Source: Haloarcula sp. DT43
GTDB lineage: Archaea; Halobacteriota; Halobacteria; Halobacteriales; Haloarculaceae
Reading direction: 5' to 3'
DNA: 64,000 nucleotides
Assembly: GCF_037078405.1 (NCBI RefSeq)
Contig: NZ_JAYMGZ010000003.1
Location: forward strand, 434,001 to 498,000
The notes beneath the pieces were generated by a model that did not search any database, had not been told where the DNA came from, and saw only the letters and a list, made by a program, of their open reading frames with translations. Position numbers and translations under genes: made by a program. Of this stretch, positions 43,700 through 51,812 are shown piece by piece (positions within the stretch are counted from its first letter, which is position 1; the number at the start of each line of letters is the position of its first letter).

Positions 43700-43702
43700 G
43701 GC

Positions 43703-44101
43703 TCACTCGTCTTCGCTCCCACAGACCAGTACCGGGCAGTGGGTCCCGAGAATCACGTCCTGTGTGACGCTGCCGAACAGGGCCTTGCCCGCGGGGGTCC
43801 GCTTGCGGCCGCCGACGCATATCTGGTCGACGTCGTACTCCTCCGCGTACCTGAGAATCTCGCCTGCGGGGTCCCCGCTGGATTCGAGGAGTTCGACCGT
43901 CACGCCGGCCGCCTCCAGCCGGTCTTTGGTCTCCCTGACCGCTTCGACCTGCTTGACCGACGCGCCTTCGGGGTTGTCGTCGAACACGTGGAGCAGATAC
44001 GCCTCGGCCCCGTCGGCCGTCTCGACCATGTTTTCGACGGCGGTTATCTGTGCGCGTGCCTGTGCCAGGTCGTCGTCGAGCGCGAGTAGCAACCGTACCA
44101 T
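43703..44101 (-). CDS. Universal stress protein, UspA family
   Basis: 132-residue UspA-like protein. Strand 1 MVRLLLALDDD and the nucleotide loop VGGRKRTPAGKALFGSVTQDVILGTHCPVLV match the ATP-binding Usp class. It converges on the transducer gene (3-nt gap) and is divergent from the GNAT gene. A minus-strand TATA-like GATATAAC at 44126-44133 sits 25-32 nt upstream, so the start at 44101 is preferred over longer frames. Confidence 0.9.
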   Translation of the reverse strand: MVRLLLALDDDLAQARAQITAVENMVETADGAEAYLLHVFDDNPEGASVKQVEAVRETKDRLEAAGVTVELLESSGDPAGEILRYAEEYDVDQICVGGRKRTPAGKALFGSVTQDVILGTHCPVLVCGSEDE

Positions 44102-44135
44102 ACCCCACCATTCACGGCAGGGCTTGTTATATCCT

Positions 44136-44201
44136 CTGTGTGTTCTCACCCGGTGACGTTCGCGGTACCTATTAACTGTCTGGGAATACTGTGTGTTCTC
44201 A
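44136..44201. repeat. 13-nt direct repeat flanking the USP/GNAT divergent promoters
   Basis: CTGTGTGTTCTCA occurs at 44136-44148 and again at 44189-44201, 53 nt apart. The first copy lies just upstream of the USP TATA box. The second ends on the first base of the GNAT start codon. They could be a paired regulator site. Confidence 0.4.
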
Positions 44202-44800
44202 TGGACCAGGAACGCGAGTGGGCCTGTCACGGGTGGGACAACAGCGAGTGTGCCGGGACCCCCCTCTGTCCCCCGCGGTGTCCGCGGTTCAGCGACCGCG
44301 AGTCCGTCCAGGGCATCGTGCGGCCACACAGCGCCGCCGACACCGAGGCACTCGTCGAGATGTACCTCGCTCTCGACCCGGCGGACAGGACGATGGGGTT
44401 GCCACCCACCACCGAGTCCCGGCTCAGGGACTGGCTCGGCCGGTTCATCGACGACGGCTGGAGCCTCGTCGTGGAGCTGGACGCATCAATCGTCGGCCAC
44501 GCCGGCGTGACGCCTGCGGACGACGCCGAGCCACATCTGGTCGTGTTCGTCGCCGGCGACGCCCGGGGTCGGGGTATCGGGTCGGAACTGCTCCGCCACC
44601 TCGTCGCTCACGCGGCCGACAGCGGGCACGACGCGCTCACGCTGACCGTCGCCGCCGACAACGACCCGGCGGTGACGGTGTACGACAACCTCGGGTTCGA
44701 TGTCGTCGAACAGATGCGGGGCGAACTGGAAATGCGCCTCTCCCTGTCGGACCCAGTGGTGAACCGCGTCCAGCGCCCGCCGGCGGAGCGAGGCGACTGA
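44201..44800 (+). CDS. GNAT acetyltransferase with N-terminal Cys cluster
   Basis: 199 residues in two parts. Residues 1-30 hold Cys9, Cys17, Cys23 and Cys27 in CHGWDNSECAGTPLCPPRCPRF, a possible metal-binding knuckle. Residues 38-175 are a GNAT fold with the acetyl-CoA loop ARGRGIGSELL and the C-terminal motif VYDNLGFDVVE. It resembles haloarchaeal protein or small-molecule acetyltransferases related to Pat/RimI. The start at 44201 is set by TATTAACT at 44170-44177; it keeps the Cys cluster. Confidence 0.88.
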   Translation: MDQEREWACHGWDNSECAGTPLCPPRCPRFSDRESVQGIVRPHSAADTEALVEMYLALDPADRTMGLPPTTESRLRDWLGRFIDDGWSLVVELDASIVGHAGVTPADDAEPHLVVFVAGDARGRGIGSELLRHLVAHAADSGHDALTLTVAADNDPAVTVYDNLGFDVVEQMRGELEMRLSLSDPVVNRVQRPPAERGD

Positions 44801-44912
44801 GCGCGTCCGGTCTGGGAGAGCCGTTTGTAGCGCGGACCTGTTCGATGAGAGCGAACAGCTTCGCGGCGTCCGGCCACCCACGTTTTAGTTCCCGGGCCGC
44901 GGTTGCATTCGT

Positions 44913-45425
44913 ATGCAACGGGCAACCCCACACGGAACCCCACAGGTCGCGGAAGAGGCATTCGTCTCGGAGATGGCGTACGTCGTCGGTGACGTCACGG
45001 TCGACACGCGGGCGAGCCTCTGGCCGTTCGTCTGTCTGCGGGGCGACCACGGGCCGGTCACCGTCGGCAGCGAGACGAACGTCCAGGAGTTCGCCATGCT
45101 CCACGGGGCGACCCTCGGCGACGAGGTGACGGTCGGCCACGGCGCGGTCGTCGATTACGCCGATGTCCACAGCCACTCGCTGGTCGGCATGGGCAGCGCG
45201 GTGATGGGCGGTGCGACGGTCGAGTCGAACTGCATCGTGGCGGCCAACGCCGTCGTTCGGCAGGGGCAACGCGTTCCCGAGGGTCACATGGCCTACGGCG
45301 TCCCCGCGGAGACGCGGCCGCTCAGCGACGCGCAGGTCGAACAAATCAGCGACACTCACGAGAACTACGTGGAACTCGCGGCCACGTACCGCGACACCCC
45401 GGCCGACGCGACCGACGACGACTGA
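44913..45425 (+). CDS. Gamma-carbonic-anhydrase-fold protein with altered metal ligand
   Basis: Left-handed beta-helix hexapeptide protein of 170 residues (gamma-CA/PaaY group). His64 (MLHGA) and His76 (GHGAV) match two zinc ligands of the Cam/PaaY family. The third, normally His in the following (L)HG turn, is Asp81 (VVDYA). The C-terminal helix ends in an acidic tail. Members act as carbonic anhydrases or as CoA-hydrolysing PaaY in phenylacetate and aromatic catabolism. With Asp81 the metal centre would be weaker or different, so function is uncertain. Confidence 0.9.
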   Translation: MQRATPHGTPQVAEEAFVSEMAYVVGDVTVDTRASLWPFVCLRGDHGPVTVGSETNVQEFAMLHGATLGDEVTVGHGAVVDYADVHSHSLVGMGSAVMGGATVESNCIVAANAVVRQGQRVPEGHMAYGVPAETRPLSDAQVEQISDTHENYVELAATYRDTPADATDDD

Positions 45426-45545
45426 GGCGACTGCCGTGGAATAACAATGGTACATGTGTTACGAAAATCTGTAGTGAACGATTGTGGCCGATTCGATGCT
45501 GTCGAACAGTTCGAGTCCCGCCGTGTTGTCACCTCGTCCACAATG

Positions 45546-45553
45546 CTTAATTA
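45546..45553 (+). promoter_or_regulatory. TATA box of the second iclR gene
   Basis: CTTAATTA lies 23-30 nt before the ATG at 45576, indicating a leaderless transcript and rejecting the upstream start at 45447. Confidence 0.55.
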
Positions 45554-45575
45554 TGCAGTATCGCTTGCACAGTGT

Positions 45576-46343
45576 ATGGGCCAGCACTCGAAAAGCGGAA
45601 ACAGAATCAAATCGGACGAGACGCTGTTCGCCCTCATCGAATGCCTCCGGGAGTCAGACGGTGCCGGCGTGACGGAGCTGGCGGAACGGCTGGACATCGC
45701 CAAAAGCACCGTTCACGGCCACCTGACGACGATGCGCGACCACGGCTTCGTCGTCAAGCGCGGGTCGGAGTACCACCTCGGGCTGACGTTTTTCGACTAC
45801 GGGCAGTACGTCAGGGGGCAACTGGGCATCTTCCGGTCCGGGATGCAGGCCGTCGACGAACTGGAGAAGGCCACCGGCGAGATGGCGTGGCTCATCACCC
45901 ACGAGAACGGCAAGGCCATGTACGTCTACGGTCGGGGCGGGCAGAACGACATCGACATCAACACCATCCTCGGGACGTGGGCGTACATGCACTGCAACTC
46001 CGGCGGGAAGGCAATCCTCGCACATCTGCCCGAGGCGGAGATTCACGCCGTAGTCGACGAGCACGGCCTCCCCGCCCGGACGGAGAACACCATCACCACG
46101 CGGGAGGCACTGTTCGAGGAACTCGAACAGATACGCGAGCAGGGCTACGCCCTCAACCGCAGCGAGGACCTCAAGGGCGTCCACGCCATCGGCATCCCGC
46201 TGATGTTCGGCGGGGAGATACAGGGCGCGCTGAGTATCGCCGGCCCCGCCCACCGGCTCTCACAGGAGCGCTGTGAGGGGGAAGTGCTCGACCAGCTCCG
46301 GGCCGCGACCGACGAGATAGAGCTGAACCTGGCCTACCGTTGA
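45576..46343 (+). CDS. IclR family transcriptional regulator
   Basis: 255-residue IclR regulator. The HTH is GVTELAERLDIAKSTVHGHLTTM (about 30-55), followed by the effector domain (HCNSGGKAILAHLPEAEIHAVVDEHGLP, then GVHAIGIPLMFGGEIQGALSIAGPA). Flanking genes are gamma-CA, UbiA and the AMP-forming CoA ligase, so it probably controls aromatic or CoA genes in this region (inference). Its last 84 nt overlap the end of the UbiA gene on the other strand. Confidence 0.93.
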   Translation: MGQHSKSGNRIKSDETLFALIECLRESDGAGVTELAERLDIAKSTVHGHLTTMRDHGFVVKRGSEYHLGLTFFDYGQYVRGQLGIFRSGMQAVDELEKATGEMAWLITHENGKAMYVYGRGGQNDIDINTILGTWAYMHCNSGGKAILAHLPEAEIHAVVDEHGLPARTENTITTREALFEELEQIREQGYALNRSEDLKGVHAIGIPLMFGGEIQGALSIAGPAHRLSQERCEGEVLDQLRAATDEIELNLAYR

Positions 46344-47189
46344 GGCCAGGCGGCCCACCAGCCGCCACCCGCGACAGTCTCCGCCACAGAGCGCGACGAA
46401 CAGGACGCCGACGAACGCGTAACTGAGCGCCATCTGTACTCTGACGGCCCAGCGCGGGGCCACGGCGGGCGTCACGACGGCACAGCCGGCGACCGGGAGA
46501 AGCGCCAGCGCCGCGAGACGGGGGAGGACGCGTCCGGCGATGGCCCCGACGACCACCAGCGCTGCGGCGGCGAAACAGCCGACCGCGACCCACGTGGCTC
46601 CGCCTTCACTGGCGACGACGGGGACGGTGCGTTTCCCGACCGACGCGTCGAAGTCGGCGTCGAGGCGGTCGAGGCCGACCTTGATGCCGGACAGCAGTGC
46701 CGCGACGCCGGCGGCGACTGCGAGCACGCCCCAGGTCAGCCCGCCGGCCTGCGCGGCGAACCCGCCACACAGCGTGACGGCGATGCCGAGCGCGTAGTCG
46801 ACGGTGACCGGAACCGGGTGCCTGTCGAGGTACGGCGCGTGCAACAGGGCGAGACACAGCAGGGCCAGGACCGACGCGGCGGCGAGCACCCCGGCGGTAG
46901 CCGCCAGCGACGAGGCGAGCGCGAGCGCGACGGCGACGGCGGCGGCCGTCGCCCACCGATAGGCCGGCACCGAGAGCGGCGGCGTCTCCTCCCCGCGGAC
47001 GTGGCCGTCCACGAACCCGTCGCGCAGGTGGGCGACGAACAGCGCCGTCCCGACGGCCCCCGCGTGCTGTGCCGCGATGCCGGCGCTGACACTCGGTGCG
47101 AGGGCCGCCCCGCAGACCGACGTGGCGACGACGGGGAGCATGAACACCGGTCGGACGTGCGCGAGCAGTCCGGCGACGCGTCGTGACAT
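46260..47189 (-). CDS. UbiA-family prenyltransferase
   Basis: Polytopic membrane prenyltransferase of 309 residues, about eight helices. Two Asp-rich motifs fit the family: RDGFVDGH (Asp57, Asp61) and DRLDADFD in the second half with the following KRTVPVV. UbiA enzymes attach isoprenoid chains to aromatic acids, chlorophyll-like rings or glycerol phosphates. Here a menaquinone-type or other lipid precursor is possible. The start at 47189 gives the family-like MSRRVAGLLAHVRPVFM. The convergent overlap with iclR (84 nt) is unusual but both frames are intact. Confidence 0.85.
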   Translation of the reverse strand: MSRRVAGLLAHVRPVFMLPVVATSVCGAALAPSVSAGIAAQHAGAVGTALFVAHLRDGFVDGHVRGEETPPLSVPAYRWATAAAVAVALALASSLAATAGVLAAASVLALLCLALLHAPYLDRHPVPVTVDYALGIAVTLCGGFAAQAGGLTWGVLAVAAGVAALLSGIKVGLDRLDADFDASVGKRTVPVVASEGGATWVAVGCFAAAALVVVGAIAGRVLPRLAALALLPVAGCAVVTPAVAPRWAVRVQMALSYAFVGVLFVALCGGDCRGWRLVGRLASTVGQVQLYLVGRGPELVEHFPLTALL

Positions 47190-47296
47190 ACCCGGGGTTC
47201 TCGGCCGACCCGGATAAGCCACACTGTCGCGGTCACACCGGCGTAACCAGAACTATTAATATTGCAGTTCAATTGGTAGACGGTACCGAAGCCACC

Positions 47297-48844
47297 ATGA
47301 AACTCAGAGAGGCATTTGCCCGAACTGTCCGATGTTACCCCGACCAGCCGGCCGTCGTCACGGACGACGGGCGGACGGTCTCCTACGAGACACTCGACGA
47401 GCGAAGTACACGGCTCGCCAACGCTGTCCAGCGGCGGGTCGGCGACCGGCGGTGTGCCGTCCTCACCCTGAACGGCCTCCCGGCGGTCGAGTCGATGCTC
47501 GCCGGCAACAAGCGCGGCGTCGGGACCGTCCAGTTGTCCTACCGGGCGACGGCGGCGGAACTGGAGCGGATGGCGGAGACGGCCTCGGCCCGCGCGCTCG
47601 TGTTCGACGACGCCAACGCGGACACGGCGCTGGAGTTGCTCGACAGCGGCGGCTTCGAGGCGGCGATTCACGCCGGCGAGCGGTCGGTCGACCACGAACT
47701 CGTCGAGTCCTACGAGGCGGTCCTCGACGACGCCGCTGCGGACCTCGACCCCGCCCTGCCGGTTGGCGACGAGTGTGGCGTCCTCTACACGAGCGGGACG
47801 ACTGACACGCCGAAGGCCGTCCCCTTCGACCAGGAGCAACTCTGGTACGGGGCCATCCAGGTCATCATGGAGCACGGCATCGACGAGACGGACACCGCGC
47901 TGTGTACGACGCCGTGGTACCACATGGTGACGACCGACGCCTGGCTCTATCCCCACTTCGTCGCCGGCGCGACGGTCGTGCTCCACACCACCTTCGACCC
48001 CACGGAGGCCCTGGAACTCATCGAGTCCCACGACGTGAGCGGCCTCCTCGCCGTCCCGACCCAGCTCAGAGCCATCAACGGCGTCCAGCAGGAGGCCGAC
48101 TTCGACGTGGACTCGCTGGGGTACATCAGGACCGGCGGGTCCATCGTCACCGAGGACCTCGTCGCGGCGACCAGCGAGCACCTCACCGACCAGGTGTACA
48201 ACACCTACGGGATGACCGAGGCCGGCCCCGACCTGACCTTCGCCCACCCGAGCACGCAGGCCGACCACCCCGGCACCATCGGCAAGGAGTCGTTCTCGTG
48301 GGAAATCCGCGTCGTCGAGACGGTACCCCTCGACGAGGACCCGGACCCCGAAGCGACCGTCGACGCCGGCGAGCGCGGCGAGATAATCGCCCGCGGTCCC
48401 GGGATGTCGACGGGGTACATCGACAACCCCGCGGCCGAGTCGAAGTCGTACTTCGACGGCTGGCTCCGCACCCGCGACGTGGCGACCGTCGACGAGGACG
48501 GCTACCTCTACATCGTCGACCGCGTGGACAACATGATAGTCAGCGGCGGCGAGAACGTCTACCCGGCCGAGGTCGAGGAGACGCTGGAGGCCCACCCCGA
48601 CGTGGATGAGGTCTGTGTCTTCGGCCTCGACGACGACACGTGGGGCCAGGTCGTCACGGCCGTCGTCGTCACCGACGCCGACCTCACGGCCGAGGCCCTC
48701 GACACGTACTGCCTCGAAACGGAGGCGCTGGCGGACTTCAAGCGCCCGCGGGAGTACGCCGTCACCGCCGACCCGCTCCCGCGGTCGGACACGGGGACCG
48801 TCCTCAGAACGGACCTGGTCGTCGAACACTTCGAGGGCCGGTAG
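47297..48844 (+). CDS. AMP-forming acyl-CoA synthetase-like protein lacking the A10 lysine
   Basis: ANL-superfamily adenylating enzyme of 515 residues. The nucleotide loop YTSGTTDTPKAVPF, motif YGMTEAGP, the GWLRTRDVATVDEDGYLYIVDR hinge and GGENVYPAEVEE are all well preserved. In the C-terminal domain the universal A10 motif PRTxxGK is PRSDTGT: the lysine that drives adenylation is Thr501 (codon ACC at 48797-48799). Fatty acids, benzoates or other carboxylates are possible substrates. With Lys missing the enzyme may be impaired in adenylation, work only in the thioester half-reaction, or be non-catalytic. The start at 47297 is supported by the surrounding sequence. Confidence 0.9.
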   Translation: MKLREAFARTVRCYPDQPAVVTDDGRTVSYETLDERSTRLANAVQRRVGDRRCAVLTLNGLPAVESMLAGNKRGVGTVQLSYRATAAELERMAETASARALVFDDANADTALELLDSGGFEAAIHAGERSVDHELVESYEAVLDDAAADLDPALPVGDECGVLYTSGTTDTPKAVPFDQEQLWYGAIQVIMEHGIDETDTALCTTPWYHMVTTDAWLYPHFVAGATVVLHTTFDPTEALELIESHDVSGLLAVPTQLRAINGVQQEADFDVDSLGYIRTGGSIVTEDLVAATSEHLTDQVYNTYGMTEAGPDLTFAHPSTQADHPGTIGKESFSWEIRVVETVPLDEDPDPEATVDAGERGEIIARGPGMSTGYIDNPAAESKSYFDGWLRTRDVATVDEDGYLYIVDRVDNMIVSGGENVYPAEVEETLEAHPDVDEVCVFGLDDDTWGQVVTAVVVTDADLTAEALDTYCLETEALADFKRPREYAVTADPLPRSDTGTVLRTDLVVEHFEGR

Positions 48845-48851
48845 TCGCCGC

Positions 48852-50261
48852 TCAGAACAGGAGAGTGAAAACCGCAATCTGGACGGGCACGAGCAGGAGC
48901 AAGGTGGCGAGCGAGCAGACGCTGGCCATCTTCGTCAGCTCGACCGAGTCGACCACGTCCAGGCCGAGGATGGCGACCAGCACGGCCGACTGGTACGGGA
49001 AGAAGTAGGCGTTGAGTGCGACGGCTTCCGTCATCGCTACCGGGACCAGCGGAATCCCCGCGCTCGCGGCAAACGAGACCAGGACCGGCGTGAGGACGGA
49101 AGCCACCGCGAGCCCCTCCATCACGAGCGTCAGCGCCAGCGCCGCGACGACGACGACGACGAGCACCAGCGGGAGCGACGGGTCGGCCGGCAGCGTCGAG
49201 AGCAGGCGATTCGCCGCGAGGTCGGTGAAGGCCGTCTGCCGGAGGCCCTCGGCGATTGCGAAGATAGCGCCCAGGAAAAACAGGATAGAGAAGTCGGCGT
49301 CGCCGACGGCGTCGGGACCGACGACGCCGATTCGCGGGGCAAACGCCAGCAGCGTCACGACGACAGCCCCGAAAAGCGGGTGGAGGCCGTGGACGAAGTC
49401 GGTCGCCCAGATGACGACGCCCAGGAGGAGAAAGCCCAGCATCCGGCGCTCGCGGGCCGTCGTCGAGACGCCCCCGGTCCGGTCCGGCGTCGTCACGGCG
49501 TCCCGGTCGCGGGGGCGGTACAGCAGGTACGCGACGCAGACGATGAGCGCGACCCGGCCGACGCCCATGACCGGGCCGAGCCACAGCGCCCACTCGGTCC
49601 AGGTAATCGCCGGGCCGCCGCTGGACTCGACCAGCCCGGTGACGATGATGTTCGCCAGCGACCCGGTGAGGATGCCCGAGGACCCGTAGAAGGTCGCAAA
49701 CAGCGGGCCGAGGAAGATGCCGACCGCCGCGCGCCGCTCCTCGAACAGCTCGCCGAGCGACTGCAGAATCGGCGCGAGGATGAGGACCCGTACGAGCGAC
49801 GACGGGACCAGCACCGCCAGCGCGAGGCTGCCGAACGAGAGGACCACGAGCAGGTACCGGTAGGCCGCGACGGCGTCGGTCCCGACGGCCGCGGGCATCC
49901 GGTGGAGCGCCAGCCGTTCGACGAGGTCCGCGAGCCCGCTCTGTCGGGCGGCCTCGCCGATGAGGATGCCAACGACGACGAGCCACGTCGCCGGGGACTG
50001 GAACCCGGTCAGCGCGAGGCTGGTCGAGAACGTGACGCCGATGAGGCCCACGCCCAGCAGGGCGGTGAACCACGGCTTGACGGGTGCTCCGACCCAGAGC
50101 GCGATACAGAACAACGTGATGGCGAGCATCCGCGCCGCGCCGGTCGCGAGCGGCGCGTACCGGAGGACGGCTCCGGCCGCGAACACACCGACTGGAACCG
50201 AGAGCCACGAGGGGTCAATCCCCCGGAGGAGACCCGCCCGAGTCGCAGTTTCGTCCGACAT
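48852..50261 (-). CDS. SLC13/DASS-type anion permease
   Basis: Membrane protein of 469 residues with about 12 helices, matching the divalent anion:sodium symporter/citrate transporter superfamily: GAPVKPWFTALLGVGLIGVTFSTSLALTGF, the helix-hairpin ILTGSLANIIVTGL (Asn-containing SNT-like motif) and GVVIWATDF in the second half. It imports di- or tricarboxylates, sulfate or similar anions; a carboxylate is likely here (inference). It is convergent with the CoA ligase at 47297-48844 (7-nt gap) and divergent from the MBL gene at 50350. The start at 50261 gives the standard N-terminus. Confidence 0.85.
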   Translation of the reverse strand: MSDETATRAGLLRGIDPSWLSVPVGVFAAGAVLRYAPLATGAARMLAITLFCIALWVGAPVKPWFTALLGVGLIGVTFSTSLALTGFQSPATWLVVVGILIGEAARQSGLADLVERLALHRMPAAVGTDAVAAYRYLLVVLSFGSLALAVLVPSSLVRVLILAPILQSLGELFEERRAAVGIFLGPLFATFYGSSGILTGSLANIIVTGLVESSGGPAITWTEWALWLGPVMGVGRVALIVCVAYLLYRPRDRDAVTTPDRTGGVSTTARERRMLGFLLLGVVIWATDFVHGLHPLFGAVVVTLLAFAPRIGVVGPDAVGDADFSILFFLGAIFAIAEGLRQTAFTDLAANRLLSTLPADPSLPLVLVVVVVAALALTLVMEGLAVASVLTPVLVSFAASAGIPLVPVAMTEAVALNAYFFPYQSAVLVAILGLDVVDSVELTKMASVCSLATLLLLVPVQIAVFTLLF

Positions 50262-50349
50262 TCTAGTTACCGAACACCATACCACCCATCACTATCAGCG
50301 TACCGATGCCGAAAGACGCTTGCCGGAAGCACACGACGCTCTAGACGAG

Positions 50350-50973
50350 ATGCCGACAGAGATTGCTCCGGACGTGTACGACATCACGGTCAAGACGACG
50401 CCGGACGCCCGCTACCGGGTCTACCTGTTCGACGGCGAGACGCCGACGCTCGTGGACACTGGGTTCCAGGACACCGTCGATACCATCGCCGACGCGCTGG
50501 CGGGCCTCGGCGTCGTCCCCGAGCGCGTAATACTCACCCACGGCGACCCGGACCACATCGGCGGCCTCGACGGCCTCGCCCAGCGGTACGACCTCGACGT
50601 CTGGGTGCCCGAGGGGGTCGAGACCGACGCCGCCGTCGACCACCGCTACGGGCACGGCGACAGCGTCGGCCCGTTCCGTGCCGTACACGTCCCCGGCCAC
50701 ACGCCAACCCATCACGCGCTCGTCGACGAGGACCGCAGTGTCGCCGTGCTGGGCGACGCGGTGTTCGGTTCCGACGCGCGCGGGCTCCCAGCGGGCTATT
50801 TCGTCCTCCCGACGGCGTTCTTCTCGGCGGACGTGGCCGCCGCCGACGAACACCTCGACCGGCTGCTCGACTACGAGTTCGAAATCGGGCTGGTCTATCA
50901 CGGCTCGAACGTCACCGAGGGCGCGAGCGAGAAACTGGCTGCGTTCGTCGACTTCGCCGGTAAACCGAGCTAG
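50350..50973 (+). CDS. MBL-fold metallo-hydrolase
   Basis: 207-residue MBL-fold enzyme with intact motif HGDPDH (His64, Asp66, Asp68, His69), GHT His, LGDA Asp and a C-terminal YHGSN His. The second ligand is Asp rather than His (HxDxDH), a form seen in lactonase-like and glyoxalase-like members. RGLPAGY is shared with the paralogue at 3726-4373, whose motif is degenerate. Thioester or ester hydrolysis in the aromatic region is possible, but no specific reaction can be assigned. Confidence 0.88.
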   Translation: MPTEIAPDVYDITVKTTPDARYRVYLFDGETPTLVDTGFQDTVDTIADALAGLGVVPERVILTHGDPDHIGGLDGLAQRYDLDVWVPEGVETDAAVDHRYGHGDSVGPFRAVHVPGHTPTHHALVDEDRSVAVLGDAVFGSDARGLPAGYFVLPTAFFSADVAAADEHLDRLLDYEFEIGLVYHGSNVTEGASEKLAAFVDFAGKPS

Positions 50974-51719
50974 TCGCCGGTGACCGCGCTCGAGAGGTCC
51001 TTGTTGGCGTGCTCGCCGAGGTACGCCTCGATGACCTCGTCGTCGTTCTGAATCTCGGTGGGCGTCCCCTCGGCGATGAGCCGACCGTTGTTCAACACCA
51101 TGACCCGCTCGCTGACGGTCATCAGCGCCCGCATGACGTGGTCGATGAGGAAGACCGTCTTGCCCTCGTCTTTGATGTCGCCGATGAGGTCGACGATGTC
51201 TTCGGTCTCCTCGGGGTCGAGCCCGCCGGCCACCTCGTCGAAGAGGACGAGGTCGGGGTCCGTCGCCAGCACGCGGGCGATTTCGAGGCGTTTGAGCTGG
51301 CCGACGCTCAGCTCCCCCGGCTTGTCGTACTGGAACTCCGTGAGGTCGACGAACTCCAGCATCTCGCGGGCACGACCGCGCACGTCGTCGAACTCGCTGC
51401 CGCCGAACTCAGCGCCGACGGCGACGTTTTCTAGCAGCGTCATGCTCTCGAACGGCCGGACAATTTGGTGTGTCTTTGCGAGCCCGCGGCGACAGATTTC
51501 GTGCGACGGCTTGCCGGTAATCTCCTCGCCGTCGAAAAACACCCGTCCCTCGGTCGGTTCGTGGACGCCGGTGACTGTTCGGAACAGCGTCGATTTGCCG
51601 GCCCCGTTCGGGCCGATGAGGCCGATGGCCTCGCCCCGCTCTACGGTGAACGAGACGTCGTCGATTGCGACGACACCGCCGAACTTCTTTGTCAGGTTCT
51701 GTCCTTCGAGTAGCGCCAT
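50970..51719 (-). CDS. livG: Branched-chain-type ABC ATPase, LivG class
   Basis: ATPase of 249 residues: Walker [45 protein letters not shown] (LivG-specific helical region), signature LSVGQLKRLEIARVLA (SVGQ variant), Walker B LVLFDEVAGGLD (an Asp-Glu-Val instead of Asp-Glu-Pro), switch IDHV. It is the missing partner of the livK-H-M-F genes at 55904-59861, from which it is separated by 4 kb of CoA and gentisate genes on the other strand. It overlaps the MBL gene by 4 nt tail to tail. Confidence 0.9.
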   Translation of the reverse strand: MALLEGQNLTKKFGGVVAIDDVSFTVERGEAIGLIGPNGAGKSTLFRTVTGVHEPTEGRVFFDGEEITGKPSHEICRRGLAKTHQIVRPFESMTLLENVAVGAEFGGSEFDDVRGRAREMLEFVDLTEFQYDKPGELSVGQLKRLEIARVLATDPDLVLFDEVAGGLDPEETEDIVDLIGDIKDEGKTVFLIDHVMRALMTVSERVMVLNNGRLIAEGTPTEIQNDDEVIEAYLGEHANKDLSSAVTGD

Positions 51720-51812
51720 TGCTCAAGCATATCCTATCCACTCTGATAAACCTACCCCTGTCACGTCCTGTCGAGGGAAAACGCTTTGAGCGAGTTCCGA
51801 CAACTATGGGTC

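Noticed and set aside
46736-48877. 713-codon minus-strand frame over the acyl-CoA synthetase and UbiA genes
   Set aside because: The translation is low-complexity (Arg/Val/Gly) and covers two well-supported genes in other frames.
48606-50963. 785-codon plus-strand frame over the SLC13-like permease
   Set aside because: Antisense to a clear 12-helix permease; no recognisable domain.
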